Part shown: positions 9,458 through 17,785 of the stretch, one piece after another
How positions within the stretch are numbered: position 1 is the first letter of the stretch
Layout of the letters: the number at the start of each line of letters is the position of its first letter
NCBI GenBank assembly: GCA_937894065.1
Contig: CALCST010000023.1
Coordinates: 186,001 to 250,000, forward strand
Reading direction: 5' to 3'
DNA from: an uncultured Parabacteroides sp.
GTDB lineage: Bacteria > Bacteroidota > Bacteroidia > Bacteroidales > Tannerellaceae
DNA: 64,000 nt
Program-made: the position numbers and the translations under genes
The notes under the pieces: generated by a model
What the model saw: the letters and a program-made list of their open reading frames with translations, nothing else
The model's database searches: none
What the model was told of the DNA's origin: nothing

Positions 9458-9552
9458 GAGTATTCGAATTTTGTTTAATATTGTTTTCTAAAAACAGTAT
9501 TGAAAACAAATGCCGACAGAATTAATTCTGCCGACTTAAAAAACAGTTTAAT

Positions 9553-10197
9553 ATGGAAAGCGTTGTCCCTTTTGCTTTATTGTGTTTCACATCGTTCTTT
9601 ACTCTTATAAATCCGCTTGGAACGATGCCTGTGTTTTTGTCTATGACAAATGGTCTGACAGAAAAGGAACGTAGGAGAATTGTAAGGAAAGCAACTTTTG
9701 TTTCAGCTTTGATATTGATTTCCTTCACTTTCTTCGGCAGATTCCTGTTCAGTTTCTTTGGATTATCTACTAATGGTTTCCGTATAGCTGGAGGATTTAT
9801 TATTTTCAAGATTGGATATGATATGCTGCAGGCACATTATACGCATGTGAAGCTTAATGAAACAGAAATGAAAACTTTTGTAGATGATATATCCATAACT
9901 CCATTGTCTATTCCTATGCTTTGTGGACCTGGCGCAATTGCCAACGGTATCGTGTTGATGGAAGATGCTCCAAATTTTACGATGAAAGCAGTTCTTATAT
10001 CAATAATAATTCTGGTGTTTTTCCTTACATATTGCATATTAAGAGCGTCAACGAAGCTTCTTGCGCTGATAGGAGAAACAGGAAATAACGTAATGATGCG
10101 TCTGATGGGGCTTATCCTTATGGTGATTGCTGTGGAATGCTTCACTAGTGGAATAAAACCAATATTGGCTGAAATAGTAAAGATGGGAATTTCCTGA
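9553..10197 (+). CDS. MarC-family integral membrane protein
   Basis: A 214-residue protein with six predicted hydrophobic helices. The start, FALLCFTSFFTLINPLGTMP, is the family hallmark, and IPMLCGPGAIANGIVLM in the second half is the repeated-half equivalent. The family was named from the E. coli mar locus but has no established role in multiple antibiotic resistance; transport of small solutes is suspected. It appears monocistronic and is followed by a strong terminator at 10277-10325. Confidence 0.92.
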   Translation: MESVVPFALLCFTSFFTLINPLGTMPVFLSMTNGLTEKERRRIVRKATFVSALILISFTFFGRFLFSFFGLSTNGFRIAGGFIIFKIGYDMLQAHYTHVKLNETEMKTFVDDISITPLSIPMLCGPGAIANGIVLMEDAPNFTMKAVLISIIILVFFLTYCILRASTKLLALIGETGNNVMMRLMGLILMVIAVECFTSGIKPILAEIVKMGIS

Positions 10198-10276
10198 TAA
10201 TAACATCCCGAAAATACATCCGGAAGGAGGAAGAATTACTTCCGAAAGGAATTTGGATTCTTTTCGGAAGAAAATC

Positions 10277-10327
10277 AAATTACATACGGAAGGAAATAGA
10301 GCTTTCTTCCGTATGTAATTTTACTTT
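10277..10327 (+). terminator. Intrinsic terminator after the MarC gene
   Basis: A perfect stem of about 15 pairs (AAATTACATACGGAAG with CTTCCGTATGTAATTT) is followed by a T-rich run. A second, shorter CGGAAG/CTTCCG repeat lies just upstream (10220-10250), so the region holds nested hairpins. Confidence 0.8.
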
Positions 10328-10413
10328 TTTGATGTAAATGATATTTATAGGAAAATACAGAAAAATTTCTGTATTTATTTCTAAAAAGCTGCCCTAAAAC
10401 ATAGAAAAATGTT

Positions 10414-10421
10414 TATTTTTG
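10414..10421 (+). promoter_or_regulatory. -7 box of the nqr operon
   Basis: TATTTTTG matches TAnnTTTG exactly and lies 35 bases before the nqrA ATG. No clear TTTG is seen at the -33 position. Confidence 0.5.
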
Positions 10422-10455
10422 CAGAAAATTACATATAAACAATTTTAGTTATATC

Positions 10456-11802
10456 ATGGCAAATGTGATTAAGATTAAAAAGGGTTTAGACATTAATCTG
10501 AAAGGCAAAGCTTCAGAAGTTATGCTAAGCAGCGGAAAGAGTGCGTCTTACGCAATCGTTCCTGACTACTACAGCGGCATTCTTCCAAAAGTGGTTGCTA
10601 AGGTAGGAGACAAAGTCAAAGCCGGTTCTGTATTGATGGTAGATAAGAACCGCCCCGAAATCAAATTTGTTTCGCCTGTAAGTGGCGAAGTGGCTGCCGT
10701 AAACCGTGGTGAAAAACGTAAGGTTTTGAGCATTGTTGTAACTCCTGATGCGCAAAACGAGTATGAGGATTTTGGCAAGAAGAGTGTTTCATCTTTGAAC
10801 GCAGATCAGGTTAAGGAAACTTTGCTTAACGCTGGTATGTGGCCGTTCATCAAGCAGCGTCCTTATGACATTGTTGCTTCTCCGGCAGAAACACCGCGTG
10901 ACATTTTCGTTACTGCTTTTAATTCTGCACCTCTTGCTCCTAATTTTGATTTTATCGTTAAAGGTCAGGAAGCTGATTTGCAGGCAGGCTTGGATGCTTT
11001 GTCAAAATTGACAAACGGTAAAGTTTATGTAGGCGTTAAAGCTGGTTCTTCAGTTAAGTTGAATGGTGTTGAAGTGGTTGGTTTTGAAGGTCCGCACCCT
11101 GCAGGAAATGTTGGAGTACAGATTAATCACATTAAACCTGTAAACAAAGGTGAAGTTGTTTGGACAGTTAATGCTACTGATGTTATTCTTATGGGACGTG
11201 TTTTCAATAAGGGTATCGCTGATTTCAGCCGTTTGGTTGTTGTTACTGGTTCTGAAGCAACAGAACGTGGTTATGTGAAAGTTGTAGCTGGTTGTACAAT
11301 TGAAAGTATCCTTGGTGGTAAGGTATTGGACAATGGCCATATTCGCATGATTAGCGGTAATGTTTTGACAGGTACAAAGGTTTCAATGAATGACTATCTT
11401 GGCGCATACGACTGTCAGGTAACTGTTATTCCAGAAGGTGATGACGTTCATGAATTGTTCGGTTGGGCAGTTCCTGGATTCAACAAATACAGTACAAGCC
11501 ATTCTTATCTGACATGGTTGATTGGCCGTGGCAAGGAATATGTTATGGATGCACGAATCAAAGGTGGAAAGCGTGCGATGATTATGTCAAACGAATATGA
11601 CAAAGTATTCCCAATGGATATTTTGCCAGAATATTTGCTTAAGGCTATCATCACATTTGATATCGACAAGATGGAAAATCTTGGTATCTATGAAGTTGCA
11701 CCGGAAGATTTCGCTTTGTGTGAGTTCGTTGATACATCAAAAATCGAGCTTCAGAAAATCGTTCGTAACGGTTTGAACTTGCTTTATAAGGAAATGAATT
11801 AA
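10456..11802 (+). CDS. nqrA: Na+-translocating NADH:quinone reductase subunit A
   Basis: A 448-residue peripheral subunit of Na+-NQR, the membrane pump that oxidises NADH, reduces quinone and exports Na+. The N-terminus IKIKKGLDINLKGKA and the internal FVSPVSGEVAAVNRGEKR (a biotinyl/lipoyl-like fold) are typical NqrA features, as are the FEGPHPAGNVGVQINHI and SHSYLTWLIGRGKEY regions. The length matches the family (about 445-450). It is the first gene of nqrABCDEF, all on the plus strand with short spacers, 24 bases before nqrB. Confidence 0.97.
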   Translation: MANVIKIKKGLDINLKGKASEVMLSSGKSASYAIVPDYYSGILPKVVAKVGDKVKAGSVLMVDKNRPEIKFVSPVSGEVAAVNRGEKRKVLSIVVTPDAQNEYEDFGKKSVSSLNADQVKETLLNAGMWPFIKQRPYDIVASPAETPRDIFVTAFNSAPLAPNFDFIVKGQEADLQAGLDALSKLTNGKVYVGVKAGSSVKLNGVEVVGFEGPHPAGNVGVQINHIKPVNKGEVVWTVNATDVILMGRVFNKGIADFSRLVVVTGSEATERGYVKVVAGCTIESILGGKVLDNGHIRMISGNVLTGTKVSMNDYLGAYDCQVTVIPEGDDVHELFGWAVPGFNKYSTSHSYLTWLIGRGKEYVMDARIKGGKRAMIMSNEYDKVFPMDILPEYLLKAIITFDIDKMENLGIYEVAPEDFALCEFVDTSKIELQKIVRNGLNLLYKEMN

Positions 11803-11826
11803 TAACATTATTAAAATAGTAAAACA

Positions 11827-13011
11827 TTGAAAGCGTTAAGGAATTATCTCGACAAGATTAAGCCTAACTTCGAGGAAGGCGGAAAGCTGGCGATGTTCCG
11901 TTCTGTATTTGACGGTTTCGAAACATTCTTGTTTGTTCCGAATACAACATCAAAATCAGGCGTGCATATTCACGACAGTATAGATTCAAAGCGTACAATG
12001 ACAGTTGTTATCATCGCTTTGTTGCCTGCTTTGCTTTTTGGTATGTATAACGTAGGTTACCAGCATAACTTGGCTGTTGGATCAAACCCAGGTTTCTGGA
12101 TGACTTTTATTTATGGTTTTTTGGCCGTACTTCCTAAGATTATTGTTTCTTATGTAGTAGGTTTGGGAATTGAGTTTACTGTTGCTCAGTGGAAAAAAGA
12201 AGAAATCCAGGAAGGTTTCTTGGTTTCAGGTATCTTGATTCCGATGATTGTGCCAGTTGATACTCCACTTTGGATGATTGCAGTTGCAACTGCATTTGCT
12301 GTAATTTTTGCTAAGGAAGTGTTTGGTGGTACTGGTTACAATGTGTTTAACGTAGCATTGGTTACTCGTGCATTCTTGTTCTTCGCTTATCCGGCAGCAA
12401 TGTCTGGTGACCAGGTATGGGTTCGCACAGCTGATACATTTGGCTTGGGTGCAGGTCAGGTAGTTGACGGATTCTCTGCTGCAACTCCTCTTGGTATTGC
12501 TAAAGTAGCAACAACTTCTACAGCTGAATTCCCATGGAGCTTTAGCGATATGGTTATTGGTTTTATTCCTGGTTCAATTGGTGAAACTAGTGTTGTTGCA
12601 ATTGCAATAGGTGCTATTATCCTGTTGGTTACAAATATTGCAAGCTGGAAGACTATGTTCTCTGTATTTGTAGGTGGTGCTTTGATGGCATTGATTTTTA
12701 ATGTTGTTGGTCCAGACACAGCTACAGCAAACATGGCTTGGTATGAACACCTTACATTAGGTGGTTTTGCTTTTGGTGCAGTATTTATGGCAACAGACCC
12801 TGTTACTTCAGCTCGTACTGAAACAGGTAAATATATCTACGGTTTGTTGGTTGGTGCTATGGCAATCATTATCCGTGTATTGAACCCAGGTTATCCAGAA
12901 GGTATGATGTTGGCAATCCTGTTCATGAATGTGTTTGCTCCACTTATCGACTACTATGTAGTGGAATCAAATATCAACCGTCGTATTAACCGTGTTAAAT
13001 TGAATAAATAA
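11827..13011 (+). CDS. nqrB: Na+-translocating NADH:quinone reductase subunit B
   Basis: A 394-residue multi-helix membrane subunit with about ten hydrophobic segments. The start is a TTG at 11827 with no clear Shine-Dalgarno sequence; it is supported by the conserved N-terminus KALRNYLDKIKPNFEEGG. The IPGSIGETS stretch (residues about 239-247) is where NqrB/RnfD proteins carry covalently bound FMN on threonine, as I recall it. TDPVTSARTETGKYIYG near the C-terminus is also conserved. NqrB contributes to the Na+ pathway and quinone site. It lies ten bases before nqrC. Confidence 0.97.
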   Translation: MKALRNYLDKIKPNFEEGGKLAMFRSVFDGFETFLFVPNTTSKSGVHIHDSIDSKRTMTVVIIALLPALLFGMYNVGYQHNLAVGSNPGFWMTFIYGFLAVLPKIIVSYVVGLGIEFTVAQWKKEEIQEGFLVSGILIPMIVPVDTPLWMIAVATAFAVIFAKEVFGGTGYNVFNVALVTRAFLFFAYPAAMSGDQVWVRTADTFGLGAGQVVDGFSAATPLGIAKVATTSTAEFPWSFSDMVIGFIPGSIGETSVVAIAIGAIILLVTNIASWKTMFSVFVGGALMALIFNVVGPDTATANMAWYEHLTLGGFAFGAVFMATDPVTSARTETGKYIYGLLVGAMAIIIRVLNPGYPEGMMLAILFMNVFAPLIDYYVVESNINRRINRVKLNK

Positions 13012-13020
13012 TAAAGGAAT

Positions 13021-13821
13021 ATGGCTACAAAGAAATTTAGATGTAAAGTATGTGGCTATGTCCACGAAGGTGATAAGGCTCCTGCAACATGTCCGGTGTG
13101 TAAAGCTCCGGCTTCTGAATTTGAAGAAATTGCATCAGAAGCTTCTAAGAAAAAAGGTATTGACAGAGATAGCAATGCTTATACAATAATATATGCAGCT
13201 GTAATGGTTGTTGTAGTTGCTGTTTTGTTGGCATTCACTTCTCAGTCTTTGCGCTCTTATCAGCAGAAGAATGAAGAAAACGATAAACGTCAGCAAATTT
13301 TGCGTTCAATCAATGTTACAGTTCCTGCAAATCAGGCAGAAGCTAAATACAATGAATTGATCAAAGAATCATTCCTTGTTAATGCTAATGGCGAAAAAGT
13401 TGAAGGTGACGCTTTTGCTAGCGAAGCAACTGATGTTTATCCTGTTTTTGTTGCTAATGTTGACGGACAGACAAAATATATCATGTCATTGCATGGTGCA
13501 GGTTTGTGGGGTCCGCTTTGGGGTTATTTGTCAGTAAATGACGATAAGAACACAGTGTTTGGTGCAGACTTCAGCCACAAAGGTGAAACTCCGGGTTTGG
13601 GTGCTGAAATCTCAAAACCAGCATTTAGTTCTAGATTCTCAGGTAAGCAGATTTTTAAGAATGGCGAATTCAAGTCTATCAAAGTTGTTAAACCGGGTAA
13701 AGCTGTTGAAGGTATCGATTGTGTAGATGGTATCTCAGGAGGTACAATTACCAGCCAGGGTGTAAGTGATATGATTCTTAACAGCTTGAAAGGCTACGAG
13801 AAATTTTTAACTTCAAAATAA
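13021..13821 (+). CDS. nqrC: Na+-NQR subunit C with an N-terminal rubredoxin-like domain
   Basis: A 266-residue protein. The first about 38 residues hold two CxxC knuckles (C8/C11 and C24/C27, in FRCKVCGYVHEG and TCPVCKAP), the pattern of a short rubredoxin or rubrerythrin-tail domain. A single membrane helix follows (residues about 53-73) and then the periplasmic FMN-binding domain. GISGGT (residues 237-242) corresponds to the flavinylation motif, with glycine in place of the usual alanine; Thr242 would carry the FMN. The reading frame is continuous and the ATG before the knuckles is ten bases after nqrB, so the fusion is real in this sequence. The knuckles would lie on the cytoplasmic side and could bind iron or zinc. 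Whether they carry electrons is unknown. Confidence 0.93.
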   Translation: MATKKFRCKVCGYVHEGDKAPATCPVCKAPASEFEEIASEASKKKGIDRDSNAYTIIYAAVMVVVVAVLLAFTSQSLRSYQQKNEENDKRQQILRSINVTVPANQAEAKYNELIKESFLVNANGEKVEGDAFASEATDVYPVFVANVDGQTKYIMSLHGAGLWGPLWGYLSVNDDKNTVFGADFSHKGETPGLGAEISKPAFSSRFSGKQIFKNGEFKSIKVVKPGKAVEGIDCVDGISGGTITSQGVSDMILNSLKGYEKFLTSK

Positions 13822-13828
13822 TAAGGAG

Positions 13829-14458
13829 ATGGGATTATTATCTAAAAAAAATAAAGAAGTTCTGGTTGGCCCATTGAGTATTAACAACCCGGTCATTATC
13901 CAGATGTTGGGTATCTGCTCTGCATTGGGTGTGACTTCAAAGTTGGAACCATCATTGGTAATGGGTATCTCAGTAACTGCAGTAGTTGCATTTGCGAATG
14001 TTATTATCTCTTTGATGCGTAATACTATTCCTAACCGTATCCGTATCATTGTACAGTTGGTTGTTGTTGCTGCTTTGGTAACAATTGCGAGTGAAGTTTT
14101 GAAAGCATTCGCTTATGACGTTAACAAACAGTTGTCAGTATTCGTTGGTTTGATCATTACAAACTGTATCCTTATGGGTCGTTTGGAAGCATTTGCTTTG
14201 GGTAACGGTCCTTGGGAATCATTCCTTGACGGTGTTGGTAACGGTTTGGGTTATGCTATCATTTTGGTTATAGTTGGTTTCTTCCGTGAATTGTTTGGTT
14301 CAGGAACATTGTTCGGTATCCAGGTAATTCCTCAGGCTTTCTATGACTTGGGCTATGTAAACAATGGTTTGATGATTTTGCCTCCAATGGCATTGATCGT
14401 TATTGCTGTGATAATTTGGGTTCATCGTTCACGCAACAAAGAACTCCAGGAAAACTAA
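13829..14458 (+). CDS. nqrD: Na+-translocating NADH:quinone reductase subunit D
   Basis: A 209-residue membrane subunit with six hydrophobic helices, paralogous to NqrE and RnfE. The start SKKNKEVLVGPLSINNPVII, the NCILMGRLEAFALGNGPWES segment and the duplicated half-helix cysteine regions (ICSALGVTSKL and TNCILMGR) fit NqrD. NqrD and NqrE together hold the membrane Fe-S centre that links the two sides of the enzyme. It is seven bases after nqrC and 27 bases before nqrE. Confidence 0.97.
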   Translation: MGLLSKKNKEVLVGPLSINNPVIIQMLGICSALGVTSKLEPSLVMGISVTAVVAFANVIISLMRNTIPNRIRIIVQLVVVAALVTIASEVLKAFAYDVNKQLSVFVGLIITNCILMGRLEAFALGNGPWESFLDGVGNGLGYAIILVIVGFFRELFGSGTLFGIQVIPQAFYDLGYVNNGLMILPPMALIVIAVIIWVHRSRNKELQEN

Positions 14459-14485
14459 TGATAACCATTATAAATTAAGAAAAAA

Positions 14486-15103
14486 ATGGAAGAATTATTA
14501 AGTACGTTTGTCCGCTCGATCTTTGTTGATAACATGATATTCGCATACTACCTTGGTATGTGTTCATACTTGGCAGTATCTAAGAATGTAAAAACAGCAA
14601 TGGGTCTGGGTTTGGCAGTAACATTTGTGTTGGTATGTACATTGCCAATTAACTATTTGCTTGAAAACTATGTATTGAAAGAAGGTGCATTGTCATGGCT
14701 TGGCGAACAGTATGCTAGCGTTGATTTGAGCTTCTTGGCATTCATCTTGTTTATTGCCATCATTGCTTCTTTTGTGCAGTTGGTTGAAATGGTTGTAGAA
14801 AAATTTGCTCCGGCATTATATTCATCTCTGGGTATCTTCTTGCCTTTGATCGCTGTTAACTGTGCTATCTTGGGTGGTTCATTGTTTATGCAGCAGAAGG
14901 AATTCTCAAACGTAGGTGTTGCAACAATCTATGGTTTGGGTTCAGGTATTGGTTGGATGTTGGCTATTGTCGGTATGGCTGCAATCCGCGAAAAGCTGGC
15001 TTATTCTGATGTTCCTAAACCATTAAGAGGATTGGGTATTACATTCATCATCACTGGTTTGATGGGTATAGCATTTATGTGCTTCTCAGGTTTGAAGATT
15101 TAA
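14486..15103 (+). CDS. nqrE: Na+-translocating NADH:quinone reductase subunit E
   Basis: A 205-residue membrane subunit with six helices. Typical sequences include FVDNMIFAYYLGMCSYLAVS near the N-terminus and AVNCAILGGSLFMQ in the second half, each holding a conserved cysteine that contributes to the intramembrane Fe-S site shared with NqrD. The length is normal for NqrE (about 198-208). It lies 28 bases before nqrF in the operon. Confidence 0.97.
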   Translation: MEELLSTFVRSIFVDNMIFAYYLGMCSYLAVSKNVKTAMGLGLAVTFVLVCTLPINYLLENYVLKEGALSWLGEQYASVDLSFLAFILFIAIIASFVQLVEMVVEKFAPALYSSLGIFLPLIAVNCAILGGSLFMQQKEFSNVGVATIYGLGSGIGWMLAIVGMAAIREKLAYSDVPKPLRGLGITFIITGLMGIAFMCFSGLKI

Positions 15104-15131
15104 GTATTAACGCATTAAAGATTATTAAAAT

Positions 15132-16421
15132 ATGACTTTATTAATGTCGGGCGGACTTACAATCATCACCAGTGCTGTTGTTTTCCTTTTGGTGACAATG
15201 ATTCTGGTTGGTGCATTGTTATACGCTAAAGCAAAATTGGTTCCTTCAGGTAATGTTAAGCTGAAGGTAAATGGAGACAAAGAAATTGAAACTCCAATAG
15301 GTGGTACTTTGCTGGGTGCTTTGCAGTCTGGCGGTGTGTTCTTGTCATCAGCTTGTGGTGGTGGCGGTAAATGTGGTCAGTGCCGTGCACAGGTTCTTGA
15401 AGGTGGTGGCGAAATCCTTCCAACTGAAAAAGGATTTTTCTCTCGTAAACAGCAGAAAGAACATTGGAGATTGGCTTGCCAGTGTAAAGTTAAGGAAGAT
15501 ATGCAGGTTAAAGTTCCTGAAGAAGTTCTTGGTGTTAAGGAATGGGAATGCGAAGTTATTTCAAACAAGAACGTTGCAACATTTATCAAAGAGTTCATCG
15601 TTCAGTTGCCTAAAGGTGAACACATGGACTTTATCCCAGGTTCTTATGCCCAGATTAAGATTCCTGCATTCTCAATGGATTATGACAAGGATATCGATAA
15701 GAGTCTTATCGGTGATACATACTTGCCTGCTTGGGAAAAATTCGGTTTGTTTGGTTTGAAGTGTAAAAATGATGAACCAACTATCCGTGCTTATTCTATG
15801 GCTAACTATCCAGCAGAAGGAGACCGTATCATGTTGACAGTTCGTATTGCAACTCCTCCTTTCAAACCGAAAGATCAGGGTCCTGGATTTATGGATGTTA
15901 TGCCTGGTATCGCTTCTTCTTATATCTTTACATTGAAACCTGGTGATAAGGTTATCATGAGTGGTCCTTATGGTGACTTCCATCCAATTTTCGATTCTAA
16001 ACGTGAAATGATGTGGGTCGGTGGTGGTGCCGGTATGGCTCCGTTGCGTGCTCAAATCATGCACTTGACAAAGACATTGAAGACTACAGACAGAAAGATG
16101 TCTTACTTCTATGGTGCTCGCGCATTGAACGAAGTATTCTATTTGCAGGATTTCTTGCAGTTGGAAAAAGAGTTCCCGAACTTTACATTCCACTTGGCGC
16201 TTGACCGTCCAGATCCTGCAGCTGATGCAGCAGGTGTTAAATATACAGCTGGTTTCGTACATCAGGTAATTTATGATACTTATCTGAAAGATCACGAAGC
16301 TCCTGAAGATATTGAATACTACATGTGTGGTCCTGGTCCAATGTCAAAAGCTGTTGAAAATATGCTTGATAGCCTTGGCGTTCCAATGGAAATGTTGCAT
16401 TTCGATAACTTTGGCGGATAA
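15132..16421 (+). CDS. nqrF: Na+-translocating NADH:quinone reductase subunit F
   Basis: A 429-residue electron-entry subunit. An N-terminal membrane helix (residues about 5-33) anchors a 2Fe-2S ferredoxin domain with SSACGGGGKCGQCRAQV plus a later LACQC cysteine. A flavodoxin-reductase-like module follows: RAYSMANYP binds FAD, and GGGAGMAPLRAQ with the C-terminal YYMCGPGPMSKA binds NADH. It accepts hydride from NADH and passes electrons to the 2Fe-2S centre and on to NqrD/E. It ends the operon; a terminator begins 38 bases after the stop. Confidence 0.97.
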   Translation: MTLLMSGGLTIITSAVVFLLVTMILVGALLYAKAKLVPSGNVKLKVNGDKEIETPIGGTLLGALQSGGVFLSSACGGGGKCGQCRAQVLEGGGEILPTEKGFFSRKQQKEHWRLACQCKVKEDMQVKVPEEVLGVKEWECEVISNKNVATFIKEFIVQLPKGEHMDFIPGSYAQIKIPAFSMDYDKDIDKSLIGDTYLPAWEKFGLFGLKCKNDEPTIRAYSMANYPAEGDRIMLTVRIATPPFKPKDQGPGFMDVMPGIASSYIFTLKPGDKVIMSGPYGDFHPIFDSKREMMWVGGGAGMAPLRAQIMHLTKTLKTTDRKMSYFYGARALNEVFYLQDFLQLEKEFPNFTFHLALDRPDPAADAAGVKYTAGFVHQVIYDTYLKDHEAPEDIEYYMCGPGPMSKAVENMLDSLGVPMEMLHFDNFGG

Positions 16422-16458
16422 TAATTGGATTTTCCTTCAATATTTATTGATTAATATG

Positions 16459-16497
16459 GGGCTGCTCCGAAGATTCGGTGCAGCCCTAATTTTTTCT
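16459..16497 (+). terminator. Terminator of the nqr operon
   Basis: GGGCTGC (16459-16465) pairs with GCAGCCC (16480-16486), and the loop includes a smaller TCCGAA/TTCGG pairing. It is followed by TAATTTTTTCTCC, a usable T tract. Confidence 0.8.
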
Positions 16498-16700
16498 CCT
16501 TTATATTTGTTTTTGATAATTGTATGCGCATGAAAATATTCGAACAGTTTTCCAAAAACATTGCAATTGGGGAAAACATATATATGTATAAATAATCGTA
16601 GGATAAGTTATATTTTGTGCTAGGTTTGGCTTTATTGTAACGTAGGTAATAGGTTTAAGCAGGATATTATTATTTTTTCTTGGAATTTTACTTTAAAATA

Positions 16701-16748
16701 AAAAGATACTTGAAAAAGAATAGTAAAATTCTGATTCAAGTATCTTTT
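16701..16748. terminator. Bidirectional hairpin between convergent genes
   Basis: A perfect 14-pair stem, AAAAGATACTTGAA (16701-16714) with TTCAAGTATCTTTT (16735-16748), lies downstream of both nqrF and the minus-strand FabK-like gene. The A/T-rich ends could serve as terminator tails in both directions. The rest of the 16422-16773 gap holds nothing else I recognise. Confidence 0.65.
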
Positions 16749-16773
16749 CTTATAATGTCAAGAAATATTTTAT

Positions 16774-17712
16774 TTATAATTTCTCAATTTTGTTTAGTCC
16801 TGAATTATATTCATCTATAATTTCTTTCATAACTTCCTCAACAGACTGTATTTCTCTGAATAAAGAAGCTATCTGTCCGATTTCGAGTTCACCGTCAGCC
16901 ATATCACCTTCAAAAATACCTCGTTTTGCACGTCCGCGTCCAAGTAATTCTTTAAGTTCATCGGCAGAGGCACCACGGTTTTCCGCTTCTTCCACTTCGT
17001 TAAAGAACTCATTTTTGACAAGTCGAGTAGGAGATACTTTCTTCAACATCAGTTTAGTATCACCTTCATTTAGATTCAGACAATACATTTTGAAGTCTTC
17101 GTGCGCAGAGCTTTCTTCAGTCAACGCGAAACGTGTACCGATTTGAACACCTTCCGCGCCAAGAGCCATTGCGGCAAGCATTCCAGCTCCTGTAGCAATT
17201 CCTCCGGCTGCAATAAGCGGGAGAGAAGTCGCTTTACGAACAGCAGGTACAAGACACATTGTTGTAGTTTCTTCGCGCCCGTTGTGTCCACCAGCCTCAA
17301 AGCCTTCACAAACAATTGCGTCAACTCCAGCTTCTTCACATTTCTTTGCAAATTTAGATGAAGAAACGACATGAGCAACTTTTATTCCTTTTTCTTTAAG
17401 ATATGAAGTCCAAGTTTTAGGGTTTCCGGCTGATGTAAAAACTATTTTTACACCTTCTTCAACCACAATCTTCATTATCTCTTCGATTTCAGGATACATC
17501 AGAGGAATATTCACGCCAAATGGTTTGTCTGTAGCTTCTTTGCATTTCTGAATGTGGTAACGCAGCTTATCCGGATGCATTGAACCAGCGCCAATTAATC
17601 CAAGACCACCATTATTACTTACTGCAGCTGCAAGATGCCAGCCGCTACACCAGACCATTCCTCCTTGAATAATAGGATATTTTATTCCAAAGATAGATGT
17701 TATTCTGTTCAT
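16774..17712 (-). CDS. FabK / nitronate monooxygenase-family flavoprotein
   Basis: A 312-residue FMN-dependent TIM-barrel protein. The N-terminus, ITSIFGIKYPIIQGGMVW, is the family signature. CEGFEAGGHNGREETTT holds the histidine conserved in both FabK and nitronate monooxygenases, and AAGGIATGAGMLAAMALGAEGV with GTRF forms the phosphate-binding region. FabK members reduce enoyl-ACP in fatty-acid synthesis; nitronate monooxygenases oxidise alkyl nitronates. The GGMVW start and close match to FabK make enoyl-ACP reductase the likelier role, but sequence alone cannot decide. The gene stands alone on the minus strand. Confidence 0.85.
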   Translation of the reverse strand: MNRITSIFGIKYPIIQGGMVWCSGWHLAAAVSNNGGLGLIGAGSMHPDKLRYHIQKCKEATDKPFGVNIPLMYPEIEEIMKIVVEEGVKIVFTSAGNPKTWTSYLKEKGIKVAHVVSSSKFAKKCEEAGVDAIVCEGFEAGGHNGREETTTMCLVPAVRKATSLPLIAAGGIATGAGMLAAMALGAEGVQIGTRFALTEESSAHEDFKMYCLNLNEGDTKLMLKKVSPTRLVKNEFFNEVEEAENRGASADELKELLGRGRAKRGIFEGDMADGELEIGQIASLFREIQSVEEVMKEIIDEYNSGLNKIEKL

Positions 17713-17785
17713 TGTTATATTTTATCAGTTTGTGTTTAGCAAAGTCGATGCTATTACATATGGAATAGAGTGCAAGATTGAATTA

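Noticed and set aside
9517..9530. CAGAATTAATTCTG palindrome upstream of the MarC gene as an operator
   Set aside because: It is flanked by GCCGAC repeats and looks suggestive, but a weak terminator for the preceding gene explains it equally well; no further support.
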